A stretch of DNA of 64,000 nucleotides from Limanda limanda. Its lineage: Eukaryota > Chordata > Actinopteri > Pleuronectiformes > Pleuronectidae. Of the stretch, positions 26,017 to 38,922 are shown piece by piece. The DNA lies in contig NC_083646.1 in assembly GCF_963576545.1 (NCBI RefSeq), positions 15,656,961-15,720,960 of the forward strand, read 5' to 3'. A program made the position numbers and the translations under genes. The notes beneath the pieces were generated by a model, which saw only the letters and a list, made by a program, of their open reading frames with translations, was not told the DNA's origin and did not search any database. Position 1 is the stretch's first letter. The number at the start of each line of letters is the position of its first letter.

Positions 26017-27690
26017 GGATGAAGTCTCACCGGGCCCTTTATTTTCTCACTCCTGATAATCTGACACCGGGGTAGTTATTTGCTTTTCCATACATTTAAT
26101 TTGATCATTTAATAATTTGAGTTAAGACGGAACGTCTCCTGTAAAAATGTCTACTATGATTTGAATTTGTAAGCTCTAATTGTCACACACTGTCACTGTG
26201 ATACTCTACGTTAACAGCAAATATCCATGGGGAGATTAACTGATTATCTACAACAACCTCAGCTGTCTGATGCTATGAAATTATGTGGCAGGTTTTCAGT
26301 GTATATTTTTGATATGTAGACTGATGAAAACTGATAAACTAAAAGCTAAACGTTGTGTTAGAGAGTTAGAACATATAAAACTGTTGTAAAGCTACCACCT
26401 TTTTCTAAAATGAAATAAATTGGAATATATATGCAGATTTTCCGCCTGTGCCTTCATATTCAGAGGTAAAACAATAGATTTTTGAGTGCTGTTCATAATA
26501 AACTGAATGTCCTAACTAACTGTCCCATTGTACTAGTGACATATTTGGGAGATGTATGATTAGATTAATTTTGAGATGAGGACATTTCCTGTTGCACCTC
26601 ACAACGAATAAAAATGACTGATAGAGACAGACTGCGATGCAACGATACATTAATACTAAAAAATCAAGTGAAAAACAATAAACTATATAATAACTATAAA
26701 CATTATTGCAAAGAATTGGTTATTAAAAAAAGTGAAATGAAATGGAATAGTGTACAACGTAATGGAATTAAACATACAACAATATATAAAAAGATTCTTT
26801 ATTAGTCAAATTAAATTGAATTCTAATTTTAAAACATTGTTATTATATAAAGTAAACTGTTGTTTAAAAATGAAAAGAATAATAAAATAACCAAGATAAT
26901 TATATCCAACAATGTTTTCGAGGGAATCGTTTTGTCACTGCCTCTTTAATAAGAAAAGAGCAGCAGAGATTTTTCCTTCATCAGTGAGTGAAGGGATGGA
27001 CTCAGCCGAGCCTTTTTGGACTTTTTAAACTTTTGTGTCTTGGCCTTGAGGTCCTTGTTCTTCTGGAGTTCCGTTTAGTTATATGGATTATTATTTGAAT
27101 GACTGAGTTTAACAGATTGTCTGTGTACATGTCAGTGCTTGGGCACGTTTTGTCAGTGAAGCTACCAATGGCTGTGGGTTGGGTAAGATGGTTTGCTCAT
27201 CATTGGCTGGGAGTCAGAGGTTTTTGTCCTCAGGTAAGTGTGAGTGGGAGAAGGTGTGTAAGGACCGGAGCTAGAGAGAGGCAACCGGTTTATGTTTTAT
27301 CCGGTTAGGGTCTATAGTACCTGTGTACGGTCACAAATAAACCTGTAAGCGAGGAGAACTGAAGTTTAGTGTCTTTACCGCGGGAAGATACTGTATAATT
27401 ACCATTATCATTATTATTAGGGCCCGAGCACTGACAGGCACTGAGTCTATTGAAATTGTAAGGATTATTTAAAAAAAATTTCATGCAAATTAATTGTTTT
27501 TTTGAGGGCTTAAACATGCTCAAAAATTTGAAAAATTTGAAAATTAGAATAAGTTTGTAACTTTGTATTGTTATTATGATCATTAGTTGTAATATTATTA
27601 TTATTATTATTATAAAGAGTAGTATAGTTTCAGTCGAGCACAAAATCCCATTTAGGACTGACCTGGAAACAACAACAAAAATACAACTCC
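26017..27690 (+). other. 3' UTR and intergenic spacer
   Basis: Poly(A) signal AATAAA at 26414-26419, then very AT-rich sequence (26.6-26.9 and 27.4-27.6 kb) with no coding signal. Short simple ATT repeats lie near 27590-27615. Confidence 0.6.
26414..26419 (+). terminator. Poly(A) signal of the eight-finger exon
   Basis: AATAAA about 400 nt after the stop codon at 26016. Confidence 0.5.
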
Positions 27691-27719
27691 CATGATTCCC
27701 TTGCGCGTCTCGTCAGCTC

Positions 27720-27727
27720 TGACGTCA
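27720..27727 (+). promoter_or_regulatory. CRE in the promoter of the zinc finger-piggyBac gene
   Basis: Palindromic TGACGTCA in a GC-richer island (CGCGTCTCGTCAGC), just before a likely non-coding first exon that ends at 27792 with donor GTATCC. This is the second perfect CRE in the window. Confidence 0.55.
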
Positions 27728-27766
27728 CGCTGTCTGCAGCAGTGCCTAGCTTTGTGCGACGCGGAG

Positions 27767-30700
27767 ATGTTGGAGCGGACGGAGCAGCTCAGGTATCCTC
27801 ACATCTACATCCCTGTATCTACACACATCTACATCCCTGTATCTACACACATACACACACACACACACACACACTCCCCAGGGCGTGTTTACTACCTCAG
27901 GAGAAGAGAGGGTTTTTTAGCAGCCTTCGGTCGGACATGCTGAAGGTTTCCAGACAGATTTGACCGCAAAACGGTGAATTTAGGCTAATCGGACATGCTA
28001 ATAGCGTGTTTTGAACATGTTTGCATGCTACAAGCCTCTGCCGGCGTTTTATTTACTGAGAGTATCTTGTTGAATTGGGTCACAGCCTCCACCGGCTGCC
28101 TTCCGTGTCCCTCAGTCTTCCTTTGTCATCCAAATGTTGTGAAGCCATTCATCCTCTGCTTCCCCAGCTGTCGCCTCGCAGATAAACAAAGATGTAGCTC
28201 ACCGCTTCTTACTTTTGTGAGGATGCCTTTCCCTTAAAAAGAAGCCTGTAGGGTTAACTGGTGCAAAGTAAAGAAAGAAATCGTTTGTTCCCTGTAATTT
28301 TTGATATTTTAGCTGTGGTTTACTTGTGTAATTAACAATCATATCTGTGTTTCTATAGGAACTGCTTTTATTGAAACATATGAACAATTTGAGAGGCCAG
28401 GAGCGATGCAGAGTCCTACCCGGGCAAACAGTGGGCCAACCCGTGTGACCCCAGCACCCGGGGATCAACCACAGGACACAGGCACAGAGGCTCAGCCAGC
28501 ACTCAATGAACAACATGCACAAGATGAGGGGGCTGCATCTGAGGGTCTGCTTGAGACTGACACAGTTATCCCACCACAGGAAAATGAGTCGGGGGTGCAA
28601 ACTCCAGAAACACCTGCCACTGTGGCTGTCGTGCAGGCAGTGGAGAACGAGACTGCTGCTCAGCCGCTGAGTGAGACCTCAGACAAGCCTGGAGGGATGG
28701 AGATGGACTCTGCTTTAAAGACACGTACACCCACAAAATGTGACACAAACACAAATCCTCTCTTTGTCGGGCCAAAGGCAAAGAAACAGGATAAAGTTGT
28801 ACGTGATGGGAGGAAATATGTTCCTTCCAAGAAGGCTATGATCGATCCTCTGAAAATGGACATGTCCAAACCACTAGTCATGCCTCTTACATGTGAGTAC
28901 TGTATGTGTGCGGTTCTGCCTGGTGTTTTATTATGACATTGAATTTAGGACTAGAGGTACAGGATTCATACGCCGTTTTCAGACATGAACTCTGGTTCAG
29001 ACTCCTGGTCAGCAACTTTCAAAAGAAACAACAACAGACAAATGTGCAGAGCATTCAGGTTTGGAGGGGCATCTGAGTAGAGAATGCAGGAGGCAGGATA
29101 TGACACATAAATTCTGCTTGGGAAATCCAAGGGTTTTTGTTTACAGCACATCAAAACCGGCATTGGCCCTTTTTGCTAAAAGCTATTGAATTTCAGTCTT
29201 TCCAAATTGACACCTTCATCTGCCTCCTCTAGGTGTGTGTCACCTCTTTTTTATCCTGAGGTAATTGTATTCTTCAAGATTTGTGTGGGTTGCATTTTAG
29301 AAAAGTCATCAAAGCGTTCACTTGCTCGCTGTGAATTGTTCTGCTCCATTCTCACATGGGCTCACTTAGACATGACATTTTACGAGGGGGGCTGGCAAGA
29401 TTAGTCCCGGCGAATGTCATTTGCATTCTCACATACAGCCCCACCTGTAAAGTTCAGTATGTAAGAGTCAATATTGCCTAGTTTGGAGGTTCAGTGTTTA
29501 TTTAAAATCCCAGTTTACAGTGTAACACGCTGTCAACACCCTAAACACAAAGAAAAATATTTTGTGATACATTTTTGCAATATCTTGAACTTTTGTTCAG
29601 TTGCAAATGGGTTATTGTGATTTCTACGGCATTTTGTTGATTGATTTAGTATAGAATATTACATACTTAAAAATATCTACTGCACAAACATCACTGCCGA
29701 GATTATACACTTTTTACAGTGTAAACACTTACTCACAAGATGGCATTGTTTTTAAACCCTATCTCTTGTTTTGTAACACTACATACACACTATATATAAT
29801 TACACTGGAAACAATATCCAGTGTTATTATGTAGTATGTATGTAGTATTAAACTTAATGAATGAATAGCTTCTGGTGCTGAGTAGCAGCCAAACAAAACA
29901 CTGCAAGTTAGAGACTAATAATTTTTACTATATATACAGTATTTTCCAATATTAGCTTCTCACTGATATATTTATATGCACATACTGCACTGTATCTATT
30001 GGTCCACCAGAGAGCGCTAAAAATGTCAGCTCATTTTATATTTTTGTCTTAATTCATCAAAAAAATGAAAGGTGTTTGTGTTATACGTTTTGAAAACAAT
30101 CCACCAAAATATAATTATCCTATTTTTAAAACTCATATATGTATATACTCTGACTGCCTGTGTGCGACAGTAAATGAAAATAAATCACTATATTGTTACT
30201 GGATGTGTTTCACACAATTTTTCAATTCTTTATTTACTGTGTGTTCTATAGAAGATGCTTTTTACTTCATGTACTTGTGTATGCCTCATTTTAACTCCCT
30301 CTCATGTTTCCTTCCAGCATCACAGCTCTCCCTGCAGTGCATTGAGTGCCACATAATCTTCAGTGACCACAAGAGCAAAGAGCGCCATCTGAAGACGAGC
30401 CATCCAGCAGAATATGAGCAGTGCATACTAAGGAACGCCCTTTTCGCCTGTTACGTTTGTGACCGCCATTTCACAAACTCCACAGAGCTCATGGTTCACC
30501 AGAAAGCCCACATCGAGAAGAAACCCTTTAAGTGTCAGATCTGCGGCGTGGCCTTTAAAAAGTCATCCGAGCTCACCATTCATAAAAAAATTCATTTTGG
30601 TCAGGACGGCTATGCCTGCACTGACTGTGGCAAACCTTGCAAAACGTTTACATTGCTCAAGTATCACCGACGCAAACACACTGGAGAAAAGCCGTATGTC

Positions 30701-33700
30701 TGCAAGGAATGTGGCAAATCCTTCCCCATGTCCAAAACTCTGCAGAAACATATGGTGTCACACCTGCCAGAGGGAGCGGAGCTGGATGAGCACCTTGCCG
30801 CAGCTAAAGCAGCTAAAGCAGCCAAAGCACAAGTGAAGAGAAAGGATGGTGAGAAAACATTTTATCTTAAAAATATCCTGTCATTTTACACATTGAAAAG
30901 GTAACACACTTTTTGTGGTCTACTACAAGTCCACCACCTTGTTCCAGACTAAAATATCCACTATTTTTGGGATTTCCATCAATGTTTGCACGAACATTCT
31001 TGGTTTGCAAAAGATGAATCCTCCAGTGTATACATGAGGTTCACAGACTGGTTTGGAGCAATTGAATAGATATCCATGGAATATAGCGCAAGTATCCATG
31101 TCTTTCCCTGGATGAATCTTAATAACATTACTGATTCCCTAACTCTTACAAAACTATTGATATCCCCATCCTTTTTGTCTTGTTGCATTAAGACTTACTT
31201 AGTAAATGTGAGGCTTAAGTAACATAAGCTGTTTTCAGACATGAACTCTGGATGTCCGCACAATTGGGTTCTGACTTTCTCTGGACTTTGCATTTCGCAT
31301 GTGAAGAACGCAGCAGGAGAACCTACGCTCAGACACATTCACAACAACAAAATCTCTGGAGTGTTCAGTGACAGGATGTAGCACCACATCAACACAGGCC
31401 TCAGTCCTTTTCATCAAAAGCTGTTTTCTGATCCAATTATAAATATACTGTAATACAATAATATATATAATTTAAATTGTAATGGTTGGTGTGTTCACAC
31501 AATGCGACGCACATTTTTCCAGGATCATTTGTGTTATTCGGGTTACTTGTGTGTAACACACTTAACGAACATTTGTGGTGAACACACCATAAGGGTGCTG
31601 GAAATATGTTTTGCTTTTCATAGTATACAACAATACCTCACAACCTTTTTTCTTTTATTATTTTCAGGTGCCTCTACAGTAAGATATTCTTGCCCCATAT
31701 GCAAGGCAGTTTTCAAGACTACCAAGACACGGCAACATCACATGAAAAGTAAGCACAATTTGTTGCCTGCTCCACCCAGAAGTGCAACCCCAGCTGGCCA
31801 GCAAGTGGAGCTAGGTACACCCATCATAACTCCGATATCTATTTGCCAACCAGGACTATTACAACTGGAGTCCATTGGACCTCTGCAAAAAGTTGATTCC
31901 AATATTGACACAGAGCAGATTCGCAGATTGATTGAGTCTTTAGGAAATGTGCAGAAAGTGAACCAAGTTGTCATATTGGGGCAGGTGCCGTCTCATGTCC
32001 CACCACTGGAAATGCAGCAAATATCACATCTGGCAGAACCAGTAAACGTCAGTTCCCCTCAGATAGATTTTATAGGACAGTCAGAATCAAAGACATTTGA
32101 ACTGGACACTTTAAACCACCAATGTGATCCAATGGAGCAAACAATTATACTGGAACCTATTACACCGGACGGCCAATTGGAAAACCCTCACTTCCCAGAA
32201 TTAGGTTCCCACATGACCATAGGTGAAAGTATAGAGCTGACATTTGTTCAGACTGAACAAACAGAGAGACCCGAGGGAGAGGTGATGAATCAGATCCTTC
32301 AACAGCCAGAGATTAGTGCAATTCAATCTGACCCAGCGAATCAAATGGTTTGTCAGGATGAGTTTGCCGACCTCAAACAAAACCTTGAGCAAACGTTCAT
32401 ATTAGAACTTACTCCTGCTCTGATGCCAACTGTGGAGCTGGAACAATCCAAATCTTTGCCCAAAGAAGAATTCCCGTCTTCCTCTCTTGTGCCAACCACT
32501 GAACTGGAGAAGATTCCAGATCAGACTGTGATAGATGAGCAGGAGGCCAGCCTCTCAGTCCCAACATTTATGTCAACTGTTGAGTTGGAGCTGACACCTT
32601 TACAAATGGAGCAACAGGAAGTCACTACCTGCCCTTTTGTTCAATCAGATAAACTTACAGAAACCCCAAGTGAGCCTGAAAGGAACGTCAAAGAACATGT
32701 TGAGTCACTTGTGCAGGCAGAAAGTCTAGATCTAATCCACAATGTGATGGATGGAGGTGCACCACAAGAGATGCATGAAGAAGCTGTGCAGGAGCCATTT
32801 GAACAAGAATCATCTGAAAAATTGCTAGTTGATCACAAGACGGGTCAGGAAGAGTTGTCGGAAGTTGAGGACACATCTGCTCCAAAAGAGGTTCCATCAC
32901 AATTGCCACAGATTTCAGAGTTACCTGTTAACGTAATGTCGGCTCAAGAGCTAGTTAAAGTGCGGAAAAGAAAGCCAGCCAGGGCGGTTATCTTTCAAGG
33001 ATATATACAAGAACAGGTCAGATCCATAAGAAAGGAGGATTTACTAATTGAAGCCAAACCTGCCAAACGCCAAAGAACAAAAAAGTCTCATCTCGTTGTT
33101 AAATTTGGTCCACCGAGCAAAGAAAAGAAAATCAAGAAACAGAAGAAGCCATCACAGGAGCATCAGCCAACACAGGAAAAAGAGATAACATCAAATCTCT
33201 CACTAAAAAAAGCATCATCACAGAAGAAGGGAAGAAAGGGAAAAATAGAGAGGGAAGAGGGACACTTGGTTTCTACAGCGGAAATAAAAACACCTTCATT
33301 AAACCAGGAACCACAGGCGCAGCAAATCAAAGAGCATACGAAACAAAATAAAATAAAAAAGCAAAAGGAACAAGCCAGGGAGGATGTGATGACAGTAAGT
33401 GAACACAAAACTGCTGCTTTGCCTGTTTTTAAAAAGAAAAAACAAACGAAAATAATGCGAAAAGATCAGCCCAAGACAGCAAAGGATGGGAAGAGAAAGA
33501 AAAACCGGGCAAAAAAGGAAGACGTTAATACAGGCACAGCTTCAGCAGAAACACAAGGACCACACACAACACAAGACCCGCTTGTTCTACTGAAAGGTCA
33601 CAAACAGCCCCAGCTGAAAGTTTACAAGTTAGACCCGTCAAAGGCATCAAGTCAGACACAAGAGGATTCAGCTCATGACGCCCAAACAATGTCCCAACAG

Positions 33701-36700
33701 AGTAAAGACAACAAACACTCAACAAGTGAGTCAGCGAATGATCTCACAGCAGAAAACAAGAAGAAAGGAGGAAGACCAAAAAAAAAGCAGAAGGCTCTCT
33801 CGTTGTTGTCCTCGCTACAGGTTTCCCGTCAACCATCGGAGACACTACCGACCAAGCCAAAGACCACTAGGAAGCGCAAAGCCTCCTCGAAAGTAGAAAC
33901 CGAGGGGGTTATAACTTCCTCTCGTTCCAAGCGTGCCCTAGAGTGTAAGGACTGCGGGGAGAGATTCAGTGAACTCTCGTCCCTTCAGAAGCACAAGGCG
34001 ACGGTGCATATCGTCGAGAGTCCCAGTCTCACGTACACCAATGGGAACATTTTTGAAGGGGTCTCCACGATGGATCTTTACCAGCTTCCCAAACAGAGTG
34101 ATACGGTTGTTGGGTTGAAGAATGCAGCTGCAGACTGGGATACTGAGCCTGAGATGACTGAGTTGGCTTTAGAAGACCGAGAGCGGAGTGTCTGTTTTCC
34201 AGCTTTGATTCCATCCCCGTCTTTACCTGTTCCTCCCTCAGATGTTGAAATGAGTGCCTATGGAGATAAGCGTGGTAGTAAAACAGGAGCAGATGTTCAA
34301 TTTCATACCTCTCCAGGCGATTGCTCGTTATCTGATCACGTGAAAAACAGTGAGAAGCCTCGAAATTTCACATCTGAATCCGGTTTAAGTTCCTCTACTC
34401 GGACAAAGGATTTTGACATTGGGGAGCCTTTAGAATCAGATGAAGCAGAGGAAGAAAAATGTTTGCTGAAGCATCCGAGTCCAGACTCTGAAGTTCAAGC
34501 TAACATGGATGAAGACATCAAGGAGGATTTACTTCTTGAGGTAGATTTGGTCACTGTTGGGGAGCAGAATGAAAAAGATGAAAGCGACCCAGCTTCGTCG
34601 CAAGAAAGTGTTGCTCAAGATGAATCCAAGGGAAATTCTGAGAGTGGAAGCACTGAAACACCCACAGCACCTGCCCAAGCTGATGAAACAATAGTGGAAA
34701 AGAGTTTAACTTGGCAAACAGTGTCGTGCTCCACGCATCAAGTGGAGATCAAGGAGGAAGAGGAAGACATTTTAGTCCAGAGAAAAAAAGTTGAGGGGAA
34801 AGGAGCTGCAAAAAAGAATGCTACAAGGGGCAGGAGACGAGGAAGAGGACATCTAAAACGGGGGATGATAGCTAAGACGTTTTTAGCTGGGGATACTGTC
34901 AGAGGAACAGAATCGGAGAAAGAACAAGATGAATGTCAGGTCGTTTATGAAAAACATGCCATCACCACTGATTCAGAAACTCATGAAGAAGTTGAGACTG
35001 GCACAAAGACTTCACAGCCAGGGACCAATCCTGAATGTGAGGCAGAAAAAGCTACTGCTCCTGCCGCATGTTTGCCTCACGTGCCCCCTGCGTTAGAGGA
35101 TTCTCCTGAAGAGCAAGTCGTGTTTGAGCTGGAGTCGGTCACCACGAGTGTGGAGGAAGTAATGAATGAAGGAGAGGAACGTGACCGGGAGGTTGACCAG
35201 TCTCCAGGCATCATACTGGAGAAATTCCTCACCTCCAGACAGAGAGAGACTGCTGACAAAGAGCTGTGCCTGAGGAGGAGCAATCAGAGACAGGTAAGAT
35301 ATGAACAAACACTGTACATTCACAATGAATTAAGTATTGCTATTTTACTAAAATTAGTTTTTTTCTTTCAAGGGTTTGAAAAACATTACTGCGAATGTAT
35401 TTCAAGTGCCTGGGAGCCAGGAGATCAAGGTTGAAGAGAATGTCTCCGACCCGATGCTGGTTGGACCCTCCAGTCAGAATAGGCAGAGGTTAAATCATCG
35501 TGACATCAGGAGCGTTCTGGTGAAAGAGGAGAGCAGCCTCGTGCTGAATGAGGCCCAGGCCTCACAGGGCAGCAGACGCATCAGATGGAATGTGGAGTCA
35601 GTGGACGATGAAAACACTGCAACTCCATGTAAGTATGAGCACATACTGTGTGAGCATTTCAAAAACATTGCAGGAATCTGATTGTTTATAATTGTTTTGC
35701 CTTTATTTGATAGAGACAGAAAACAAGATGAGAGAGTGGGGAGATGATTCATCGAAAATGGTCCGTCCAGCACGGACATGACCTGTTCTTATAACTCCAC
35801 TACAGATATAAAATAAAAACAATCAATAGAATTATATAATTGACATGGTATAAGTGTTTTTCCTGAAGTATGGTGATAAACAAATAAGCTGTGTGTGGTG
35901 GTAAATTCAGTGTGTTCTGCCTCGTCAGAGATGGATGAATCATGTTCCTGGACTTTTTGTTTTCAGTGATACAGACTAGAGAGACAATAAACGACAGTTG
36001 CATCACACCAGAGTTCAACCCCAACCAGTGTATCTTCTACCCGGTTAAAGAGGAGGAGAGGGAGCTTCTACTGGGAGCCACTCAGACCAGTAGAGGGAGT
36101 TCAACACCGGAGGGATCCAGTGTTGCACATCAGACAGAGCTTCAAAGTGCTGATCCTGCTTTATGTGAGTGATTTCTAGATATATACCCTCAGTATATTG
36201 AAGAGTTTAGTAAAACCTTAATTAAAAAATGCTCCATGCTATCAACAGATGAAGGGCGCCACGCCACACAAGACTACCAGGAGATAGGAGTGAGAGGGCT
36301 GTTGTCAGAACCAGGGGTCGGTGACTTCACACATGGACAAGGTTTGTTTTTTGTTTCAAAAAACACAAACAAATGTAACAACTTTATAAATTAGCTATTT
36401 ATCAAAATTGCTGAACATTGAAGTCTCTGTTAAGTAACCAATCTCTCAGCAGAGGCAGATGCTGAGTGGCCTAATCCGCCAGACGTCCGGGACTATCTCC
36501 TGCGGAGCTCTGACGAAGAGGAGCGAGGTGAACTGTCTGAGCCTCAGCTTGACTCGGAAGCTGAGGTGATGGCCTATTTTGACAAGGACAAGACCGTTGG
36601 TGCACGGCAGTCAGATCAATCATCTCTATGGTACAGTATTCACAGGCCTTCACAGAACACTGCTAAAACACATTGAGTGTCAAACTGCAAACATTTTAAT

Positions 36701-38922
36701 GAATTATCATTAGAGTTTGTCTTAACTGGTACAGTCATGGGCAAACTCTGGGTTGTAGATATTAATATGTTGAAAAAAAGTTGGCACTTGCGTAGTCATT
36801 GCAAATCCATTATATGTTATCTGTCAGTGGTGCTCACCTGTTTGTTCAAGGTGTTTTCTTTTTCCCCCACAGTTTGTCAACAAACCAACTCCTTGCACCA
36901 GGAGATGGAAACAGGAACAGGGAGCCTATTGATTACTTCTCCAAATATTTTGGTTGGGATACCTGGAAGGAAATTGCTAATTGCACAAATAAACTATCCA
37001 GCATGTCGAACCCCGTCACAGCCAGAGAGGTTGCACAGTTTGTTGGGATCCACGTTGCAATGGGGACTTTGAAGGTTTGTCCTACTATTTGATTTGCTTC
37101 TTATATTATTGATTGACTCTGGTAAAGGTAGGGTTGCTTAAGTTGTTTCTGAGACACATTTTATCTTATTTGTTGAGATCCTCTTCACGTCCTGATAGCC
37201 ATCAATAAAGGAAGTTGTTTTAAAAATAAATGAAATAAGCCTGCATGTGTCTGTGGCCCTCGCAGGACTGTAAACCTGACTAGCTAGCGTAGCTATCTGC
37301 CACTAACTGACTGCGTACATCCTGCCAATGCTCTCACTCTGCATGACCATAGTCATCTCAAGCCAAAGAAACACACACCAATCAAAATCAGACAATGGCC
37401 AGAAGTTAGCGAGCGGGTCACAGAAGTGGGCTTCCTGCCGTTGTCAGGCAGTGCACACTCTTGTGTTTTAAAGATGCCGCTGTGGTGAGAAGGCTGATGG
37501 GAGGTTGACGTATCGGTTGCATATTTAAAGGGTTGTTTGCACTTGCTCGCTTTTCCAGGCTTGCTTACCCTAGCTTTCTATAGATTCAATGCCACCAAAA
37601 GTTGTTATATATTTGGTCTCTTTTCTTTTCAGTTTCCCAGTCCAAGGCTCTACTGGGAGGACTTGACAAAGGTTCCCTTAGTTGCTGACGCCATGCCACT
37701 TTCACGTTTCCTCGAGCTGACTTGCAGGTTGAAGTTTGCATCTCCTGCAAATTATCCAGTCAACAGTCTTATTCAGGAAGAAAGGAACGATGTCGACTTT
37801 CAAAATGGACAGCAAGGTAAAACTCTGCCAAGCAGTCAATGTGTAATTTCTCAGCAAAGTGACGGGGAAAGCCAACGTGACAAAACAAATGATCCGAACA
37901 CTTCTGAAACACAGACTGATCCGATGTGGAAGGTTCAGCCATTACTGAGCCGCTTCAAAGCAGGGTGCCAGTCTCTGAGAAGAGAGGGTAATTATGCAGT
38001 TGACCAATATCTCCTTCCTTTGAACGGGAAGCTGCACAATCACAAAGTGTCTCTCTACTGCACTACATTAGTTGGATTTGGGGGTTTACTCCTACATGTG
38101 GATTTTAAATTGAATCTCTCAGACAAAGAAGATGCTGTGGAAAAAATGGTCCCCAAAGGAAGTATGGTGTTTCTTTGCAAACAGGAACTCTCCACCCCAG
38201 CAATGCTGGAACGCCTGCTGTTGGCTGGAGTTCATGGTGCAGGCAGGGTGGGTGGAGCACGAGGACAGATCGGGGATGAGTTTGTGAGCTCAGACGGGAA
38301 GCTGATGTTACGCAGATCGCACTGCGGCTTTATTCTTTCTACTGCGGGGAATGGCCAGAGGAGCATGGCTTCTCTCACCGACAACTTTGAGAAGGCCCAG
38401 ATGTCGGCTCTTCTCAACAGAGATTTGCGAAACCTTTACCCTATTCCCCTCACTGCCTTGGCCCCAACCTGCTGGCCTCAAGCGGTGCTCTGGTACCTAA
38501 CGGATCTGGCTTTGGTCAACTCCTGGCTCCTGTACCGACAGGATCACAAGGCACCTTCTGTACCCTTGACTCTCATGGCCTTCAGATTGGAGGTGTCCAA
38601 GGCTTTAATCCTCTCCAGTGGCTCTGATACACAGGACTCGGTTCCCCCCCAACCCCCTGTAGAGAAAACACACTCAACAAGTCAAACCCCCAAACCCACC
38701 ACGGTGGAGGAATGTCCTCTGCCGGCTGCAGCCACGCGGTACGATGGTTCGGGCCACTGGCCAGAGCAGCTTGGGGAGGGAGAAGGGGGCAGGTGCCGTT
38801 TTGGTGACTGTCAGCGAACATCTCGAGTGCTATGCCTTAAGTGCTGCGTCTTTCTTTGTATCTCACGCAACCACAACTGTTTTTTGAATTTCCACAATCA
38901 TGGCAGTTTTGGAAAAGAGTAG
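27767..38922 (+). CDS. C2H2 zinc finger-piggyBac transposase fusion protein
   Basis: A 5' leader exon ends at 27792; its ATG at 27767 is a possible uORF. Coding exons are 28406-28892 (exon from 28359), 30318-30848, 31668-35293, 35373-35628, 35967-36164, 36249-36341, 36450-36630, 36873-37074 and 37633-38922. All junctions are GT/AG and phase-compatible, giving about 2287 residues. Five C2H2 fingers lie in residues 163-339, a sixth at about 348-369 and a seventh at about 1097-1120. Exon 4 is largely disordered, first acidic, then Lys-rich with AT-hook-like GGRPKKK (about 1040) and GRRRGRG (about 1393). SUMO-type motifs (EIKVEE, VEIKEEE) are frequent. Residues about 1800-2287 are piggyBac DDE-domain derived (YFSKYFGWDTWKEI to the CRD). 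The last two catalytic aspartates look lost. It is likely a nuclear DNA-binding regulator rather than an active transposase. Confidence 0.88.
27801..27874 (+). repeat. 24-nt tandem duplication and AC microsatellite
   Basis: Two perfect copies of a 24-nt unit (27801-27824 and 27825-27848) sit directly downstream of the first-exon donor and run into (AC)11 at 27853-27874. Confidence 0.9.
28974..29190 (+). repeat. Intronic dispersed repeat, copy 1
   Basis: Starts GTTTTCAGACATGAACTCTGG and ends near CTAAAAGCTATT. It shares its start, the AACAACAACA-like middle and the AAAAGCT end with the sequence at 31231-31430. It is probably an old non-autonomous DNA element; the family is not identified. Confidence 0.45.
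31231..31430 (+). repeat. Intronic dispersed repeat, copy 2
   Basis: Begins with the same GTTTTCAGACATGAACTCTGG and ends near CAAAAGCTGTTTTCTG. A diverged relative of the repeat at 28974-29190, lying in the intron before the large exon of the fusion gene. Confidence 0.45.
36873..38922 (+). other. Domesticated piggyBac transposase domain (two exons)
   Basis: Exon 36873-37074 carries the N-terminal transposase signature (REPIDYFSKYFGWDTWKEI, then FVGIHVAMGTLK). Exon 37633-38922 continues with LYWEDLTKVPLVADAMPLSRF, as in PGBD proteins. The first catalytic Asp position is kept (AVDQYLLPLNGK, about residue 1982). The second (family YFDNFF) reads FLCKQELSTP and the third (family GGVDRAD) has no Asp. 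LTDLALVNSWLLYRQ and FRLEVSKAL match the late helical part of the family. The tail keeps a cysteine-rich domain (CRFGDCQ..CLKCC..CISRNHNC..FH, about 2245-2278), which in piggyBac proteins binds DNA ends. Interruption by an intron and absence of terminal repeats argue for a resident host gene. Confidence 0.87.

Noticed and set aside
30065..30317. N-terminal extension of the finger exon by the upstream open frame
   Set aside because: The sequence is intronic in composition, a good acceptor lies at 30317, and the phase fits the exon ending at 28892.
31502..31667. N-terminal extension of the large exon of the fusion gene
   Set aside because: A strong pyrimidine tract and AG at 31667, with phase agreement to the exon ending at 30848, show it is intron.
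36873..38922. An active piggyBac transposon
   Set aside because: The domain is split by an intron, lacks two catalytic aspartates, is spliced in frame to zinc finger exons and has no visible terminal repeats.
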